This document shows positions 32,654 through 42,304 of a DNA stretch of 64,000 bases, piece after piece (the stretch's first letter is position 1; every line of letters starts with the position of its first letter). The position numbers and the translations under genes were made by a program. The notes below the pieces were generated by a model. The model was given only the letters and a program-made list of their open reading frames with translations. It had not been told where the DNA came from and did not search any database. The DNA comes from Rhizobium sp. BT04 (lineage in GTDB: Bacteria > Pseudomonadota > Alphaproteobacteria > Rhizobiales > Rhizobiaceae). The stretch covers positions 1 to 64,000 of the forward strand of contig NZ_CP125648.1 of NCBI RefSeq assembly GCF_030053135.1, read 5' to 3'.

Positions 32654-34381
32654 ATGGGCACTGCTTTCGTCGACGCAACAAACGAAGCGGAGGCCCGGGC
32701 GAGGGATGGAGAAGTTCCACGCGCCGACTCGGCGAAAGCCCGGCTGCGGTATGCGGCGATGCTCCAGGCATTGGCCGCCGCCATCTGGATCCCGCAGGCC
32801 GGATTGCTGGCGGTCTCGGTCGGCCGTATCGCCGATGGCGGCGGGCTGCGTGATGTTCTCTGGCCGGCCTTCGGCATCCTCGTCCTTGGGTTGGTAAGAA
32901 GCTGTCTCGACGCGGCTGGCGGCCGCCTGGCTTTTCGCGCCGCGCGCATGGAACTCAGCCGCAAGCGGCAGGTCGCCGCGGCTGCCCTTTCCCTATCGTC
33001 GCCGGTCGACCGCGGCCGGCCGGTATCCGGCAAAGCCGCGAGCGTCATCGGCGAACAAGCCGAACTCATCGTGGCCTATCTCTCGCGTTTCCAGCCGGCA
33101 CGGATGAAGGCGAGCCTTGTGCCGCTCGTCATCCTTGCCTTTATCCTCCCGGTCTCCTGGATCGCCGCGCTGGTCCTGCTGTTTGCCGCGCCGCTGATTC
33201 CGATCTTCATGGCGCTGATCGGCTGGCGCGCCCAGGCTGCTAGCGAAAGACAGCTTGTCGCGACCGGCGGCCTCAACGGTTTCCTGCTCGATCGCCTGCG
33301 CGGACTGACGACGATCCGCGCGCTCGACGCGGTCGAAACAACGGCCCAGCGACTGCGGCGCGAGGCGGAATCGCTTCACGTGCGCACCATGTCCGTGCTG
33401 AAAATCGCCTTTCTGTCCTCGGCCGTGCTCGAGCTTTTCGCGGCGCTCGGCGTGGCGATGGTTGCCGTCTATGTCGGCTTCAGCCTGCTTGGCGAAATCC
33501 GCTTCGGCACTTGGTCGGGCGAGCTCGATCTGACTGAGGGGTTGTTCATCCTGCTGCTCGCGCCCGCCTTCTTCGAGCCGCTGCGCGAACTCTCGGCCGT
33601 CTGGCACGACCGGGCTGCCGGCGAGGCGGCGCTGAAAGCGCTGGATGCACTTGCCGGCGGCGGCGGCTTACCCATCCGGGGATCGGCCGAACCGGCGGCT
33701 GTAGCCGGCACCGAGGCGCCGGACGTCCATCTCGAAAATCTCGCCTTTCGCTATGGTGCCGATGAACCACTGATCCTCGGCGGCTTCAATCTCGATGTCG
33801 CCGCCGGCGAACATCTGGCGCTGCTTGGCGCCAGCGGCTCCGGCAAGTCGACGCTTCTTTCGCTGATTGCCGGTTTGGCTCCCTGTACCGATGGCCGCAT
33901 CCTCATTGGCGGCGTCGAGCTTACCGACGAAACTGCCGCGAACCTTCGGGGCGGCATGGCTTGGATCGGCCAGAAACCGCATATCTTTGCCGGCACCATC
34001 GCGGGCAATATCGCGCTTGGCAGGCCCGGCGTTCTGCGCGGCGATGTGGCGGATGCTCTTGCCGCCGCCAGCCTTGAAAAGGTGGCTGACGCCTATGGTC
34101 CCCAGCCGCTTGGCGAAAGCGGGGTCGGACTTTCCGGCGGCGAGGTGCTGCGGCTTGCGATCGCGCGCGCAGCCTGCAATCCGCACCTGAAGATCATCCT
34201 GGCCGATGAGCCCACCGCACATCTCGACGCCGCCACCGCGGCTGATGTGACCCAGAGCCTGCTTGCGCTCGCGCGGGGCCGTACCCTCGTCGTCGCGACA
34301 CACGATCCGCTGCTGGCCGCCCGCATGCATCGCGCCATCCGCATCGATGCCGATCTCGCCATAAGGGAGGCAGCCGAATGA
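32654..34381 (+). CDS. cydD: Thiol reductant ABC exporter subunit CydD
   Basis: A 575-residue fused membrane-ATPase half-transporter. Six membrane spans occupy roughly residues 25-300. The ATPase domain carries Walker A GASGSGKST near residue 395, signature LSGGEVLRLAIARA and Walker B IILADEPTAHLD. CydDC exports cysteine and glutathione to the periplasm and is needed for assembly of cytochrome bd and periplasmic cytochromes. Its stop overlaps cydC by ATGA. The order regulator-cydD-cydC-cydA-cydB-cydX is a complete bd-oxidase assembly operon. Confidence 0.95.
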   Translation: MGTAFVDATNEAEARARDGEVPRADSAKARLRYAAMLQALAAAIWIPQAGLLAVSVGRIADGGGLRDVLWPAFGILVLGLVRSCLDAAGGRLAFRAARMELSRKRQVAAAALSLSSPVDRGRPVSGKAASVIGEQAELIVAYLSRFQPARMKASLVPLVILAFILPVSWIAALVLLFAAPLIPIFMALIGWRAQAASERQLVATGGLNGFLLDRLRGLTTIRALDAVETTAQRLRREAESLHVRTMSVLKIAFLSSAVLELFAALGVAMVAVYVGFSLLGEIRFGTWSGELDLTEGLFILLLAPAFFEPLRELSAVWHDRAAGEAALKALDALAGGGGLPIRGSAEPAAVAGTEAPDVHLENLAFRYGADEPLILGGFNLDVAAGEHLALLGASGSGKSTLLSLIAGLAPCTDGRILIGGVELTDETAANLRGGMAWIGQKPHIFAGTIAGNIALGRPGVLRGDVADALAAASLEKVADAYGPQPLGESGVGLSGGEVLRLAIARAACNPHLKIILADEPTAHLDAATAADVTQSLLALARGRTLVVATHDPLLAARMHRAIRIDADLAIREAAE

Positions 34382-36072
34382 GTTTCTTTGTCGCGGATAT
34401 CAGACCGATCCTGCGTCTCTTCCTCGCAGAGCGCCGACGTGCGTTGTTGCTCGGCGCGCTGCTTTCCGTAGCAACGGTGACGGCGGGCATTGCGTTACTC
34501 GGCCTCTCCGGCTGGTTCATCACCGCCACTTCGCTTGCCGGCCTTTCGGCCGCAGCCGCCATGACTTTCGACGTTTTTGCGCCGGCGGCCGGTATCCGTC
34601 TGTTGGCCATCATCAGGACGGCGGCACGTTACGGTGAAAGGCTCGCGACCCATGACGCGACGCTCGGCGTGCTTGCCGCGCTACGTGAAAGGCTGTTTCG
34701 CGGCTTTGCCGAACCGGGTGCCGCCCGCGCGCTCTTGCATCGCCCGGCGCGGCTGCTCTTCCGGTTGACGGCCGATATCGATGCGCTCGATTCCCTCTAT
34801 CTCCGCATTCTCGTGCCGGCGGCGGTGGCGATCGGCGCAGCACTGGCTGCGAGCGTGGTGCTGGGGCTGATGCATCCCCTGTTCGGCCTGTGTTTCGGCC
34901 TTTTTCTCGTCGGCGCCGGCTTCGGTCTGCCTTTTTTGATCGCCGGCCGCACGGCGCGCAGACATGCTCGGCGGCGCGCCCATGGCATCGAAGCGCTGCG
35001 GTCGAGGACGATCGATCTCGTCGTCGGGCAAACCGACCTGTTGATGGCCGGCCGGCTTGAGGCGCAGAGGGGCGCGATCGCCGCGGCCGACAGCTATGCT
35101 GCTCGTGCCGATGATCGGCTGAACCGCGCCGAAGCCGGCCTGACCTTCAGCTTCGGCATCGTCTCCACCCTTCTGCTGACGGGGTCGCTGCTTGCCGTCG
35201 CAGCCCTAGCGGAAACGAAGGCGATTACCGCACCTGTCGCAGCCCTCGGCCTGCTCGTCGCCTTCGCGGCGGTCGAGCCCTTCGCGGCACTCCGCCGCGG
35301 CGCCCTGGAACTCGGGCGGACGCTGCTCGCAGCAAGGCGTATCGCACCGTGGCTTGCCGTCGCCGATGTAACCGAACCGTTGGCGACGCCGCTGCCGGGA
35401 TATGCCTTTTCTCTAGCCGGCGTGTCCGCCTTTCATGAAAATTCTGCCGTGCCGGCGCTCCAGGGTATCGACCTCGTGCTCAAGCAGGGCGAACGCCTCG
35501 CCGTCATCGGCAGCAGCGGCGCCGGCAAGTCGAGCCTGCTCGCTCTGCTTTCCCAAGAGTTGCCGGCCAGGACAGGAGGCGTCGCCGCGATGACGGCGAC
35601 CCTGCTGGCGCAGCGAACGGAACTCTTCGAGGATAGCCTGCGCGGCAACCTCGCCCTTGCTAATCCGGATGCCGGCGAGGCCGGCCTTCGCGAAGCGCTC
35701 GCCGCAGCCGGCCTGCTTGCCGATGTCGAGATCATGCCGCGCGGGCTCGACACGCCGCTTGGCGAAGGCGGCCTTGGCCTTTCCGGCGGCCAGTCGCGCC
35801 GGCTCGCGCTGGCCCGCCTCTTCCTGCGCGACACGCCGCTCTGGCTGCTCGACGAGCCGACCGAAGGTCTCGATGGTGCGACCGCCCGCGACGTGCTCCA
35901 GCGTCTTTCGGCGAAGGCGGCGGGCCGCTCGCTGGTGATTGCAACGCATATCCGCCGTGAAGCTGCCATCGCAGACCGCGTCGCCGTCATCGAAGGCGGC
36001 CGCATTTCAGAGATTTCGCGCCGCGGAGAGGCGGCGTTCGAAAAGGCGCTCGACCGGCTTCGGCCGGATTGA
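34378..36072 (+). CDS. cydC: Thiol reductant ABC exporter subunit CydC
   Basis: A 564-residue partner of CydD. The N-terminal part has six spans and the family segment LGLSGWFITATSLAG near residue 40. The ATPase domain has Walker A GSSGAGKSS near residue 380, signature LSGGQSRRLALARL and Walker B LWLLDEPTEGLD. The Q-loop region is shortened (MTATLLAQRTELFEDSL), which is normal in CydC. It is coupled to cydD and followed by cydA after 75 bases. Confidence 0.95.
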   Translation: MSFFVADIRPILRLFLAERRRALLLGALLSVATVTAGIALLGLSGWFITATSLAGLSAAAAMTFDVFAPAAGIRLLAIIRTAARYGERLATHDATLGVLAALRERLFRGFAEPGAARALLHRPARLLFRLTADIDALDSLYLRILVPAAVAIGAALAASVVLGLMHPLFGLCFGLFLVGAGFGLPFLIAGRTARRHARRRAHGIEALRSRTIDLVVGQTDLLMAGRLEAQRGAIAAADSYAARADDRLNRAEAGLTFSFGIVSTLLLTGSLLAVAALAETKAITAPVAALGLLVAFAAVEPFAALRRGALELGRTLLAARRIAPWLAVADVTEPLATPLPGYAFSLAGVSAFHENSAVPALQGIDLVLKQGERLAVIGSSGAGKSSLLALLSQELPARTGGVAAMTATLLAQRTELFEDSLRGNLALANPDAGEAGLREALAAAGLLADVEIMPRGLDTPLGEGGLGLSGGQSRRLALARLFLRDTPLWLLDEPTEGLDGATARDVLQRLSAKAAGRSLVIATHIRREAAIADRVAVIEGGRISEISRRGEAAFEKALDRLRPD

Positions 36073-36147
36073 GCGAGACAACATGCCCTCAGGCGCCGGC
36101 CGGCGCTTGGGAATGCTCCGTACCCCGTGGGACCGTGGGAGAAGACA

Positions 36148-37728
36148 ATGGAACTAGATATCGTAGCACTTTCGCGCTTCCAATTCGCGCTGACGGCGCT
36201 TTACCACTTCCTGTTCGTACCTCTGACGCTCGGCCTGTCCGTGCTGCTCGCGATCATGGAAACCGTCTATGTCATGACCGGCCGCCAGATCTGGCGGCAG
36301 ATGACGAAATTCTGGGGCACGCTGTTCGGAATCAACTTCGTGATCGGCGTCGCCACCGGCATCGTCATGGAATTCCAGTTCGGCATGAACTGGAGCTATT
36401 ACAGCTATTATGTCGGCGACATCTTCGGGGCGCCGCTGGCGATCGAAGGCCTGATGGCCTTCTTCCTCGAGGCGACCTTCGTCGGCCTGTTTTTCTTCGG
36501 CTGGGACAAGCTGTCGAAGGTCGGGCATCTGGTCGCCACCTGGGCGGTGGCGCTCGGCTCGAATTTTTCTGCCCTCTGGATCCTGATCGCCAATGGCTGG
36601 ATGCAGAACCCTGTGGGATCGGCGCTCAATCCGCAGACGATGCGCATGGAGATCACAAGCTTCTTCGATGTGGTGTTCAACCCGGTTGCCCAGGCGAAAT
36701 TCGTTCACACGGTGTCGGCAGGTTATGTCTGCGCCTCGATCTTCGTGCTCGGCGTCTCGGCCTGGTATATAATCAAGGGCCGGCATATCGAGCTTGCCAA
36801 GCGTTCGATGACGGTTGCGGCCTCCTTCGGCCTTGCTTCGGCGCTTTCGGTCGTCGTCCTTGGCGACGAGAGCGGTTATCTCGCCACCGAGAACCAGAAG
36901 ATGAAGCTTGCCGCGATCGAGGGCATGTGGAAGACCGAACCGGCGCCGGCGGCCTTCACCGCCTTCGGTTTCCCTGACCAGGAGGCGCGCGAAACGCATT
37001 TTGCCGTGCACATCCCCTGGGTCATGGGCCTGATCGGCACGCGGTCGCTGACCACCGAAATCCCCGGCATCGACAAGCTCGAACAGCAGGCCGAAACCCG
37101 GATCCGGGACGGCATCAAGGCTTACGACGCGCTGATGCAGATCCGTTCGGCACGGGCACAGGACCAGGTTGCGCAGGAAGTGCGCAGCTCCTTCGAGGAT
37201 CTCGGCCATGATCTCGGTTACGCTCTTCTTCTGAAGCGCTACGTCGACGATCCGCGCCAGGCGACCGAGGAGCAGATCGTTCAGGCCGCGCGTGATACGA
37301 TCCCGCACGTGCCGACGCTCTTCTGGTCCTTCCGCATCATGGTCGGCCTCGGCATGTTCTTCATCCTGCTGACCGCCACCTTTTTCTGGCTGTCGGCGCG
37401 CCGCCATCTCGACAAATATCCGTTGCTTCTTAGGATTGCCGTGCTGGCGATCCCCCTGCCCTGGGTTGCCATCGAACTCGGCTGGGTCGTCGCCGAGTTC
37501 GGCCGCCAGCCCTGGGTGATCGAAGGCGTTCTGCCGACGGCTGCCGCCGTCTCCAGCCTTGGCGCCGGCACCGTGCTTCTGACCATCATCGGTTTTGCGG
37601 CACTCTACACGACGCTGATCGTCATCGAGATGGGCCTGATGATCAAGGCAATCAAGCAAGGACCGGAGCCGGACGACGAGCCGGAAGCGGTTCTGATTTC
37701 CGAAACCCTCGTCCCGGCCGCGGAGTGA
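36148..37728 (+). CDS. cydA: Cytochrome bd ubiquinol oxidase subunit I
   Basis: A 526-residue inner-membrane oxidase subunit that oxidises ubiquinol and carries hemes b558, b595 and d. His20 in TALYHFLFVPLTLG corresponds to a heme ligand, and the signature GWVVAEFGRQPWVIEG has GRQPW at 452-456. The length, with a long hydrophilic segment around residues 250-360 (Q-loop), is like the E. coli CydA form rather than the shorter CioA. GGGAG lies before ATG 36148. Bd oxidase supports respiration at very low oxygen, consistent with the FNR-type box upstream of the operon. Confidence 0.96.
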   Translation: MELDIVALSRFQFALTALYHFLFVPLTLGLSVLLAIMETVYVMTGRQIWRQMTKFWGTLFGINFVIGVATGIVMEFQFGMNWSYYSYYVGDIFGAPLAIEGLMAFFLEATFVGLFFFGWDKLSKVGHLVATWAVALGSNFSALWILIANGWMQNPVGSALNPQTMRMEITSFFDVVFNPVAQAKFVHTVSAGYVCASIFVLGVSAWYIIKGRHIELAKRSMTVAASFGLASALSVVVLGDESGYLATENQKMKLAAIEGMWKTEPAPAAFTAFGFPDQEARETHFAVHIPWVMGLIGTRSLTTEIPGIDKLEQQAETRIRDGIKAYDALMQIRSARAQDQVAQEVRSSFEDLGHDLGYALLLKRYVDDPRQATEEQIVQAARDTIPHVPTLFWSFRIMVGLGMFFILLTATFFWLSARRHLDKYPLLLRIAVLAIPLPWVAIELGWVVAEFGRQPWVIEGVLPTAAAVSSLGAGTVLLTIIGFAALYTTLIVIEMGLMIKAIKQGPEPDDEPEAVLISETLVPAAE

Positions 37729-37734
37729 CCTGCC

Positions 37735-38889
37735 ATGATCCTTCACGAACTCATCGACTATGAAACCCTGCGTCTCATCTGGTGGCTGCTGCTCGGCGTA
37801 TTGCTGATCGCTTTTGCGACGACCGGCGGTTTCGATCTCGGCGTCGGCACGCTTCTGCCTTTCGTCGCCCGGACCGATACGGAACGGCGCGTGGCGATCA
37901 ACACCATCGGCGCCACCTGGGAGGGCAACCAAGTGTGGCTGATCCTCGGCGGCGGCGCCATCTTCGCCGCCTGGCCGCCGCTTTATGCTGTGTCCTTCTC
38001 GGGCTTCTATCTGGCGATGTTCGCGATCCTCTTCGCGCTCATCCTGCGCCCGGTCGGGTTCAAATATCGTTCGAAGCGGGAAAGCACCAGCTGGCGGAGC
38101 GGCTGGGACTGGGCGCTCTTCATCGGCGGTTTCGTGCCGTCGCTGATCTTCGGCGTTGCCGTCGGCAATGTGCTGCAGGGCGTGCCCTTCCGCTTTGCCG
38201 ACGATATGCGGATCTTCTACGAAGGCTCGTTCTTCGCCCTGCTCAACCCCTATGCGCTGCTCTGCGGCCTGCTTTCCCTAGCCATGCTGACGATGCATGG
38301 TGCGGCCTGGCTGGTGTTGAAGTCGAGTGGCCCGGTCGCAGTGCGTGCCAGAAGCTATGGCAGCATCGCCGCCCTTGCCGTCATCGTGCTTTTCGCACTC
38401 GGCGGCCTCTTCCTGTGGATCGGCGTCGGTGGCTATCGCATCACCAGCGATATCAGCCCGATCGGCCCCTCCAATCCGCTGCTGAAGACCGTGGCGCTGG
38501 AGAAAGGCGGGTGGCTGACCAACTACACCGCCCATCCCTGGACGATCATCGCGCCCGTCCTCGGCTTCGTCGGCGCGGCGCTGGCCTTCATCGCCATGCG
38601 GGCAAGGCGCGAGGTCATGACGCTGCTCTTCAGCAAGGTGGCGATCTTTGGCATCATCTCGACGGTCGGCCTGTCGATGTTCCCGTTCATCCTGCCCTCC
38701 TCGCTCGATCCGCGATCGAGCCTGACGGTCTGGGATGCATCCTCCAGCCACATGACACTGTTCATCATGCTTGTGGTGACAGTGATCTTCCTGCCGATCA
38801 TCTTCGCCTACACAGCCTGGGTCTACAAGGTTCTGTGGGGCAAGGTCGATGAGAAGTCCATCACCGATGAAAATAGCCACGCTTACTAG
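37735..38889 (+). CDS. cydB: Cytochrome bd ubiquinol oxidase subunit II
   Basis: A 384-residue membrane subunit with about eight to nine spans, starting with the typical YETLRLIWWLLLGVLLIAFATTGGFDLG and NTIGATWEGNQVWLILGGGAIFAAWP. It forms the heterodimer with CydA. It starts six bases after the cydA stop. Its own stop TAG (38887-38889) overlaps the first bases of repeat copy 2, which separates it from cydX. Confidence 0.96.
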   Translation: MILHELIDYETLRLIWWLLLGVLLIAFATTGGFDLGVGTLLPFVARTDTERRVAINTIGATWEGNQVWLILGGGAIFAAWPPLYAVSFSGFYLAMFAILFALILRPVGFKYRSKRESTSWRSGWDWALFIGGFVPSLIFGVAVGNVLQGVPFRFADDMRIFYEGSFFALLNPYALLCGLLSLAMLTMHGAAWLVLKSSGPVAVRARSYGSIAALAVIVLFALGGLFLWIGVGGYRITSDISPIGPSNPLLKTVALEKGGWLTNYTAHPWTIIAPVLGFVGAALAFIAMRARREVMTLLFSKVAIFGIISTVGLSMFPFILPSSLDPRSSLTVWDASSSHMTLFIMLVVTVIFLPIIFAYTAWVYKVLWGKVDEKSITDENSHAY

Positions 38890-38974
38890 AGCGATTCAGT
38901 GGAACCGCTCTAACCTTTTGTTTTTATGCAATTCCGGACGGAAACCCGCTTCGCACTTTTCCTGGAATTGCTCT
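38888..38974. repeat. Rhizobial intergenic palindromic mosaic element, copy 2
   Basis: An 87-base copy of the element seen at 29711-29841. It contains AGAGCGATTC pairing with GAACCGCTCT-type sequence, the CTTTTGTTTTTATGCAATTCC segment, and a closing CCTGGAATTGCTCT. Compared with copy 1 it lacks about 20 bases of the first loop and most of the second. It lies between cydB and cydX, and its left end overlaps the cydB stop codon. Confidence 0.85.
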
Positions 38975-38989
38975 GAGGGAGACCAAACG

Positions 38990-39112
38990 ATGTGGTATTT
39001 TGCATGGATGCTCGGCCTGCCGCTGGCCGCCGCCTTCGCCGTCCTCAACGCCATGTGGTATGAGCTGATGGACGACGCGGCCAGGAAGAAAGCTTCCGAG
39101 CTGCGCAAGTAG
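38990..39112 (+). CDS. cydX: Cytochrome bd accessory subunit CydX (YbgT family)
   Basis: A 40-residue single-span membrane peptide. It begins MWYFAWMLGLPLAAAFAVLN and contains NAMWYELMDD, both typical of CydX/YbgT, ending in a basic tail. In E. coli the peptide stabilises the heme d site of the oxidase. GAGGGAGA upstream of ATG 38990 is a strong ribosome binding site. It is separated from cydB by the repeat but precedes the operon terminator, so it is the last cyd gene. Confidence 0.9.
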   Translation: MWYFAWMLGLPLAAAFAVLNAMWYELMDDAARKKASELRK

Positions 39113-39116
39113 AAAT

Positions 39117-39148
39117 GCAAAGGGCGCGGTTCAAACCGCGCCCTTTGC
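39117..39148. terminator. Bidirectional terminator after the cyd operon
   Basis: A perfect 15-bp inverted repeat (39117-39131 with 39134-39148) begins five bases after the cydX stop. AAA and TTT lie within the stem ends. It separates two convergent genes and can end both transcripts. The real loop is probably four bases or more. Confidence 0.8.
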
Positions 39149-39155
39149 TGTTGCT

Positions 39156-41159
39156 TCAGCCTTCCAGCCACTTCACCTGCTCGGGTGTGAGCTTGATGTC
39201 GAGCGCCGAGAGACTGTCTTCCAACTCGGCGACGGTGCGCGGCCCGATCAGCGGAATGACCGGGAAAGGCTGGGCGATCACATAGGCGAGTGCGATGTGG
39301 ATCGGATTGCGGCCGAGTTTGTTTGCCAGTTCGATAGCACGGTCGCGGCGTCCGAAGTTGCGCTCGGAATACCAGACCCGCACGATCTCCTCGTCATCTC
39401 GCTTGTCGCGGCCGGCGCGGTCGGTAAAGAAGCCGCGACCCTGGCTCGACCAGGCAAAGTTCGGGATCTGCTTCTCGTTCAGCCACTTCTTCCAGTCGTC
39501 GTCGGAAGCGGCGACGCAACCGGCCCAGATCGGATCGAGCATTTCGGCGAGCGAGAAGTTGTTGGAGAGTGCTGCCGGCGCCGCCTTGCCGGTCTTTTCG
39601 GCATAGGCGATCGCTTCGTCGAAGCGGGCCCGCGTCCAGTTCGAGCCGCCGAATATGCCGCGGATGCGTCCGCGCTTGACCTCGGCATCCATGGCATCGA
39701 CGAACTCGCCGACGGGCACGTCGGTATTGTCGCGATGCATGAAATAGATGTCGACATAGTCGGTCTTCAGCCTCGAAAGCGACTGGTCGAGCTGCTTTGC
39801 GATCATATCAGGATAGCAGAGCGGCGAATGCGCACCCTTGCCGATCAGCACGATCTCCTCGCGCGGCACCTTGCGGCTCGTGTGCCAGTCGCCGAAGATC
39901 GCTTCCGTCTTGCCGCCGCCATAGACATAGGCCGTGTCGAAGGCATTGCCGCCGGCCTCGTAGAAGGCGTCGAGCGTCAGCGAGGCGGCGGCGAAGTTCG
40001 GGAAGAACTCGAAGCCGAGCGTCACGACCGAGGCAGGTTTGGAAATGCCGGGGATCTGGCGCTGCGGAATGCTGTTGCCACGCGCGACCGTGCCGCCGGC
40101 AATGTTTGCCGTGCGCTTGCTGGCTTTCTCAACGCCGTATTCCAGACCGACCGAGGCACGCCATTGGTCGAGCACGCGCAGGTTTCCGATCGAATCCGCC
40201 CAGCTCATGCCGGGAGAGCTGAATTCCGTCTTGCCGGCGCGGATGGCGTCACCCGCCGCATCGGCCTCGAAGGAGTAAAGCCAGCGGTCTTCCCTGAGCT
40301 CGACGGTTTCCTGTTTGCCCCCCTTGAAGATCTCGATCTTGCCGACGCCGCCCTTGTGGCCGGAGGCGAACCAGAAGTCCTGGACCTCGATCCGGCCTTC
40401 CGAGCCGATGATGCGCAGCACATTGTCCTGATTCGCCATGATCGAGCAGGAGACTTCGGCGATGATCTCGTTCGGGAACTTCAGCACGGCAGAGGCCCAT
40501 TCATCGACGCCGCTCTCTCCGAGATGGGCGACGCCCGAGACCTTCTCCGGTTCCAGGAAGGCCTTGCCCTGCGCCGCGCCGGCAATCAGCCGGGCCATCG
40601 AGACCGGATAACCGCCGACATCGAGAATGCCGCCGCCGGCGGTATCATTGGCGAAAAGCCGGTGTTCCGGCCTATAGCTGCCCATGTTGAAGCCGAAGCT
40701 CGAGCGGATGATGCGAACGGTGCCGATGACGCCGCTTTTGACGAGTTCGACCAGCTTCTCTGTCTGCGGATGCACGCGATACATGAAGGCTTCCCCGGCA
40801 AAGACGCCGGCTTTTTTCGCCTCGTAATAAACCGCTTCGGCATCATAGGCCGACAGTGCGATCGGCTTTTCCACCAGGATGTGCTTGCCGGCGCGTGCCG
40901 CCTTGATCGCCCATTCGGCATGGCCGGTGTGGGGGACGGCGATATAGATCGCATCGATCTCCTTATCGGAGAGCAGCGCCTCGTAACCATCGACGATGCG
41001 GGCACCGGGGAAGTTCTCGGCAAGACCCGGCTTTGCAGGATTGCGGGTGGCGATCGCCACCAGTCTGCCGGTGCGCGAATGAGCGACGCCATCGGCAAAG
41101 GTGCGGGCGATGGTGCCGGGGCCGATGATGCCCCAGCGGATCGGTTGATCTGAAGTCAT
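39156..41159 (-). CDS. Gfo/Idh/MocA oxidoreductase fused to aldo/keto reductase
   Basis: A 667-residue two-enzyme fusion. Residues 1-340 are a Gfo/Idh/MocA dehydrogenase, with the dinucleotide loop IRWGIIGPGTIARTFADG and the EKP motif in HILVEKPIALS. Residues 350-667 are an aldo/keto reductase with the tetrad visible as Asp and Tyr (AFDTAYVYGGGKTE), Lys (VLIGKGAHS) and His (IYFMHRDNTD). Both act on sugars or polyols with NAD(P)H, so the fusion may carry out two successive redox steps. It lies 38 bases after the ABC ATPase gene and is the last gene of that sugar operon. The junction near residue 345 contains no stop or frameshift. Confidence 0.9.
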   Translation of the reverse strand: MTSDQPIRWGIIGPGTIARTFADGVAHSRTGRLVAIATRNPAKPGLAENFPGARIVDGYEALLSDKEIDAIYIAVPHTGHAEWAIKAARAGKHILVEKPIALSAYDAEAVYYEAKKAGVFAGEAFMYRVHPQTEKLVELVKSGVIGTVRIIRSSFGFNMGSYRPEHRLFANDTAGGGILDVGGYPVSMARLIAGAAQGKAFLEPEKVSGVAHLGESGVDEWASAVLKFPNEIIAEVSCSIMANQDNVLRIIGSEGRIEVQDFWFASGHKGGVGKIEIFKGGKQETVELREDRWLYSFEADAAGDAIRAGKTEFSSPGMSWADSIGNLRVLDQWRASVGLEYGVEKASKRTANIAGGTVARGNSIPQRQIPGISKPASVVTLGFEFFPNFAAASLTLDAFYEAGGNAFDTAYVYGGGKTEAIFGDWHTSRKVPREEIVLIGKGAHSPLCYPDMIAKQLDQSLSRLKTDYVDIYFMHRDNTDVPVGEFVDAMDAEVKRGRIRGIFGGSNWTRARFDEAIAYAEKTGKAAPAALSNNFSLAEMLDPIWAGCVAASDDDWKKWLNEKQIPNFAWSSQGRGFFTDRAGRDKRDDEEIVRVWYSERNFGRRDRAIELANKLGRNPIHIALAYVIAQPFPVIPLIGPRTVAELEDSLSALDIKLTPEQVKWLEG

Positions 41160-41197
41160 GGAAAATCCTCTTTCGTCTTTCTGTCCTGGGATTTGGT

Positions 41198-42280
41198 TCA
41201 GCGAAGCCGCTTGCCGGCGCCGTCGAAAAGGAATGAGCGGTTGGCGGGAAGGCCGACTATCAGCGTGTCGCGATTGCCGGCGACGCGCGATTCCGGTCGC
41301 TCGATGATCAGTTGCTCGGGGCCTATGGTGGCGTAGATGTAACTGGTATTGCCGAGATGTTCGGCGACGTCGATGGTGACGGTGAGGTCGGCATCGCCCG
41401 TGCCCGCATCGACGAAATGTTCCGGACGGATGCCGAGCGTCACTTTTGCGCCAGCTTGGATGGGATCGGCGACCGGCAACGTCAGGCGGGTATTGGCGTC
41501 ACTTTCCAGCGCGATCACTGCCCGGCCCGGCTGCGTTTCAACCACTACGGCGTTGAGGAAATTCATCTTCGGCGAGCCGACGAAACCGGCGACGAACTGA
41601 TTGGCGGGATCATCGTACAGATCGAGCGGCGCGCCGATCTGCTCGATATTGCCGGCGCGCAGCACGACAATCCTGTCGGCGAGTGTCATCGCCTCCGTCT
41701 GGTCGTGGGTGACATAGATCATCGTCGTGCCGAGCTTCTTGTGCAGTCTTGATATTTCGACGCGCATCTGCACGCGCAGTTCGGCGTCGAGGTTCGACAA
41801 AGGTTCGTCGAACAGGAAGACCTGTGGTTCGCGGACGATGGCGCGGCCGATGGCGACGCGCTGGCGCTGACCGCCGGAAAGCTGCTTCGGCCGCCGCTTC
41901 ATCAGCTCGGTGATCTGCAGGATCTCTGCGACATGGCGCACGCGCCGCTCGGTGTCGGCCTTCGGATTGCCGTTCATGCGCAGGCCGAAGCTCAAATTTT
42001 CCTCGACGGTCAGGTGCGGATAGAGCGCATAGGACTGGAAGACCATGGCGATGCCGCGATCGGCCGGCTCGACGTCGTTGACGACCCTGCCGCCGATCTG
42101 AAGCTCACCTGACGTAATGTCCTCGAGGCCGGCGATCATCCGGAGCAGCGTGGACTTGCCGCAGCCGGACGGGCCGACGAAGACGACGAATTCGCCGTCC
42201 TTCACCTCCAGATTGGCGCCGTGGATGATCTCAAAGCCGCCGAAGCGCTTGACGATGTTGCTGAGTGAAAGCTCTGCCAT
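41198..42280 (-). CDS. UgpC/MsmX-type ABC transporter ATP-binding protein
   Basis: A 360-residue carbohydrate importer ATPase with Walker [10 protein letters not shown] near residue 36, signature [15 protein letters not shown], Walker [16 protein letters not shown] and a C-terminal OB-fold domain (TLGIRPEHF). It lies between the permease gene (24-base gap) and the fusion oxidoreductase. Confidence 0.92.
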   Translation of the reverse strand: MAELSLSNIVKRFGGFEIIHGANLEVKDGEFVVFVGPSGCGKSTLLRMIAGLEDITSGELQIGGRVVNDVEPADRGIAMVFQSYALYPHLTVEENLSFGLRMNGNPKADTERRVRHVAEILQITELMKRRPKQLSGGQRQRVAIGRAIVREPQVFLFDEPLSNLDAELRVQMRVEISRLHKKLGTTMIYVTHDQTEAMTLADRIVVLRAGNIEQIGAPLDLYDDPANQFVAGFVGSPKMNFLNAVVVETQPGRAVIALESDANTRLTLPVADPIQAGAKVTLGIRPEHFVDAGTGDADLTVTIDVAEHLGNTSYIYATIGPEQLIIERPESRVAGNRDTLIVGLPANRSFLFDGAGKRLR

Positions 42281-42304
42281 GCAGCCTCCCGATTATTTGC
42301 CCGA

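Noticed and set aside
36154..37932. A 592-codon open frame antisense to cydA and the start of cydB
   Set aside because: Low-complexity charged translation, opposite two certain genes, with no ribosome binding site or family motif.
39297..41153. A 618-codon plus-strand frame opposite the fusion oxidoreductase
   Set aside because: Antisense shadow; the minus-strand gene has both catalytic sets intact.
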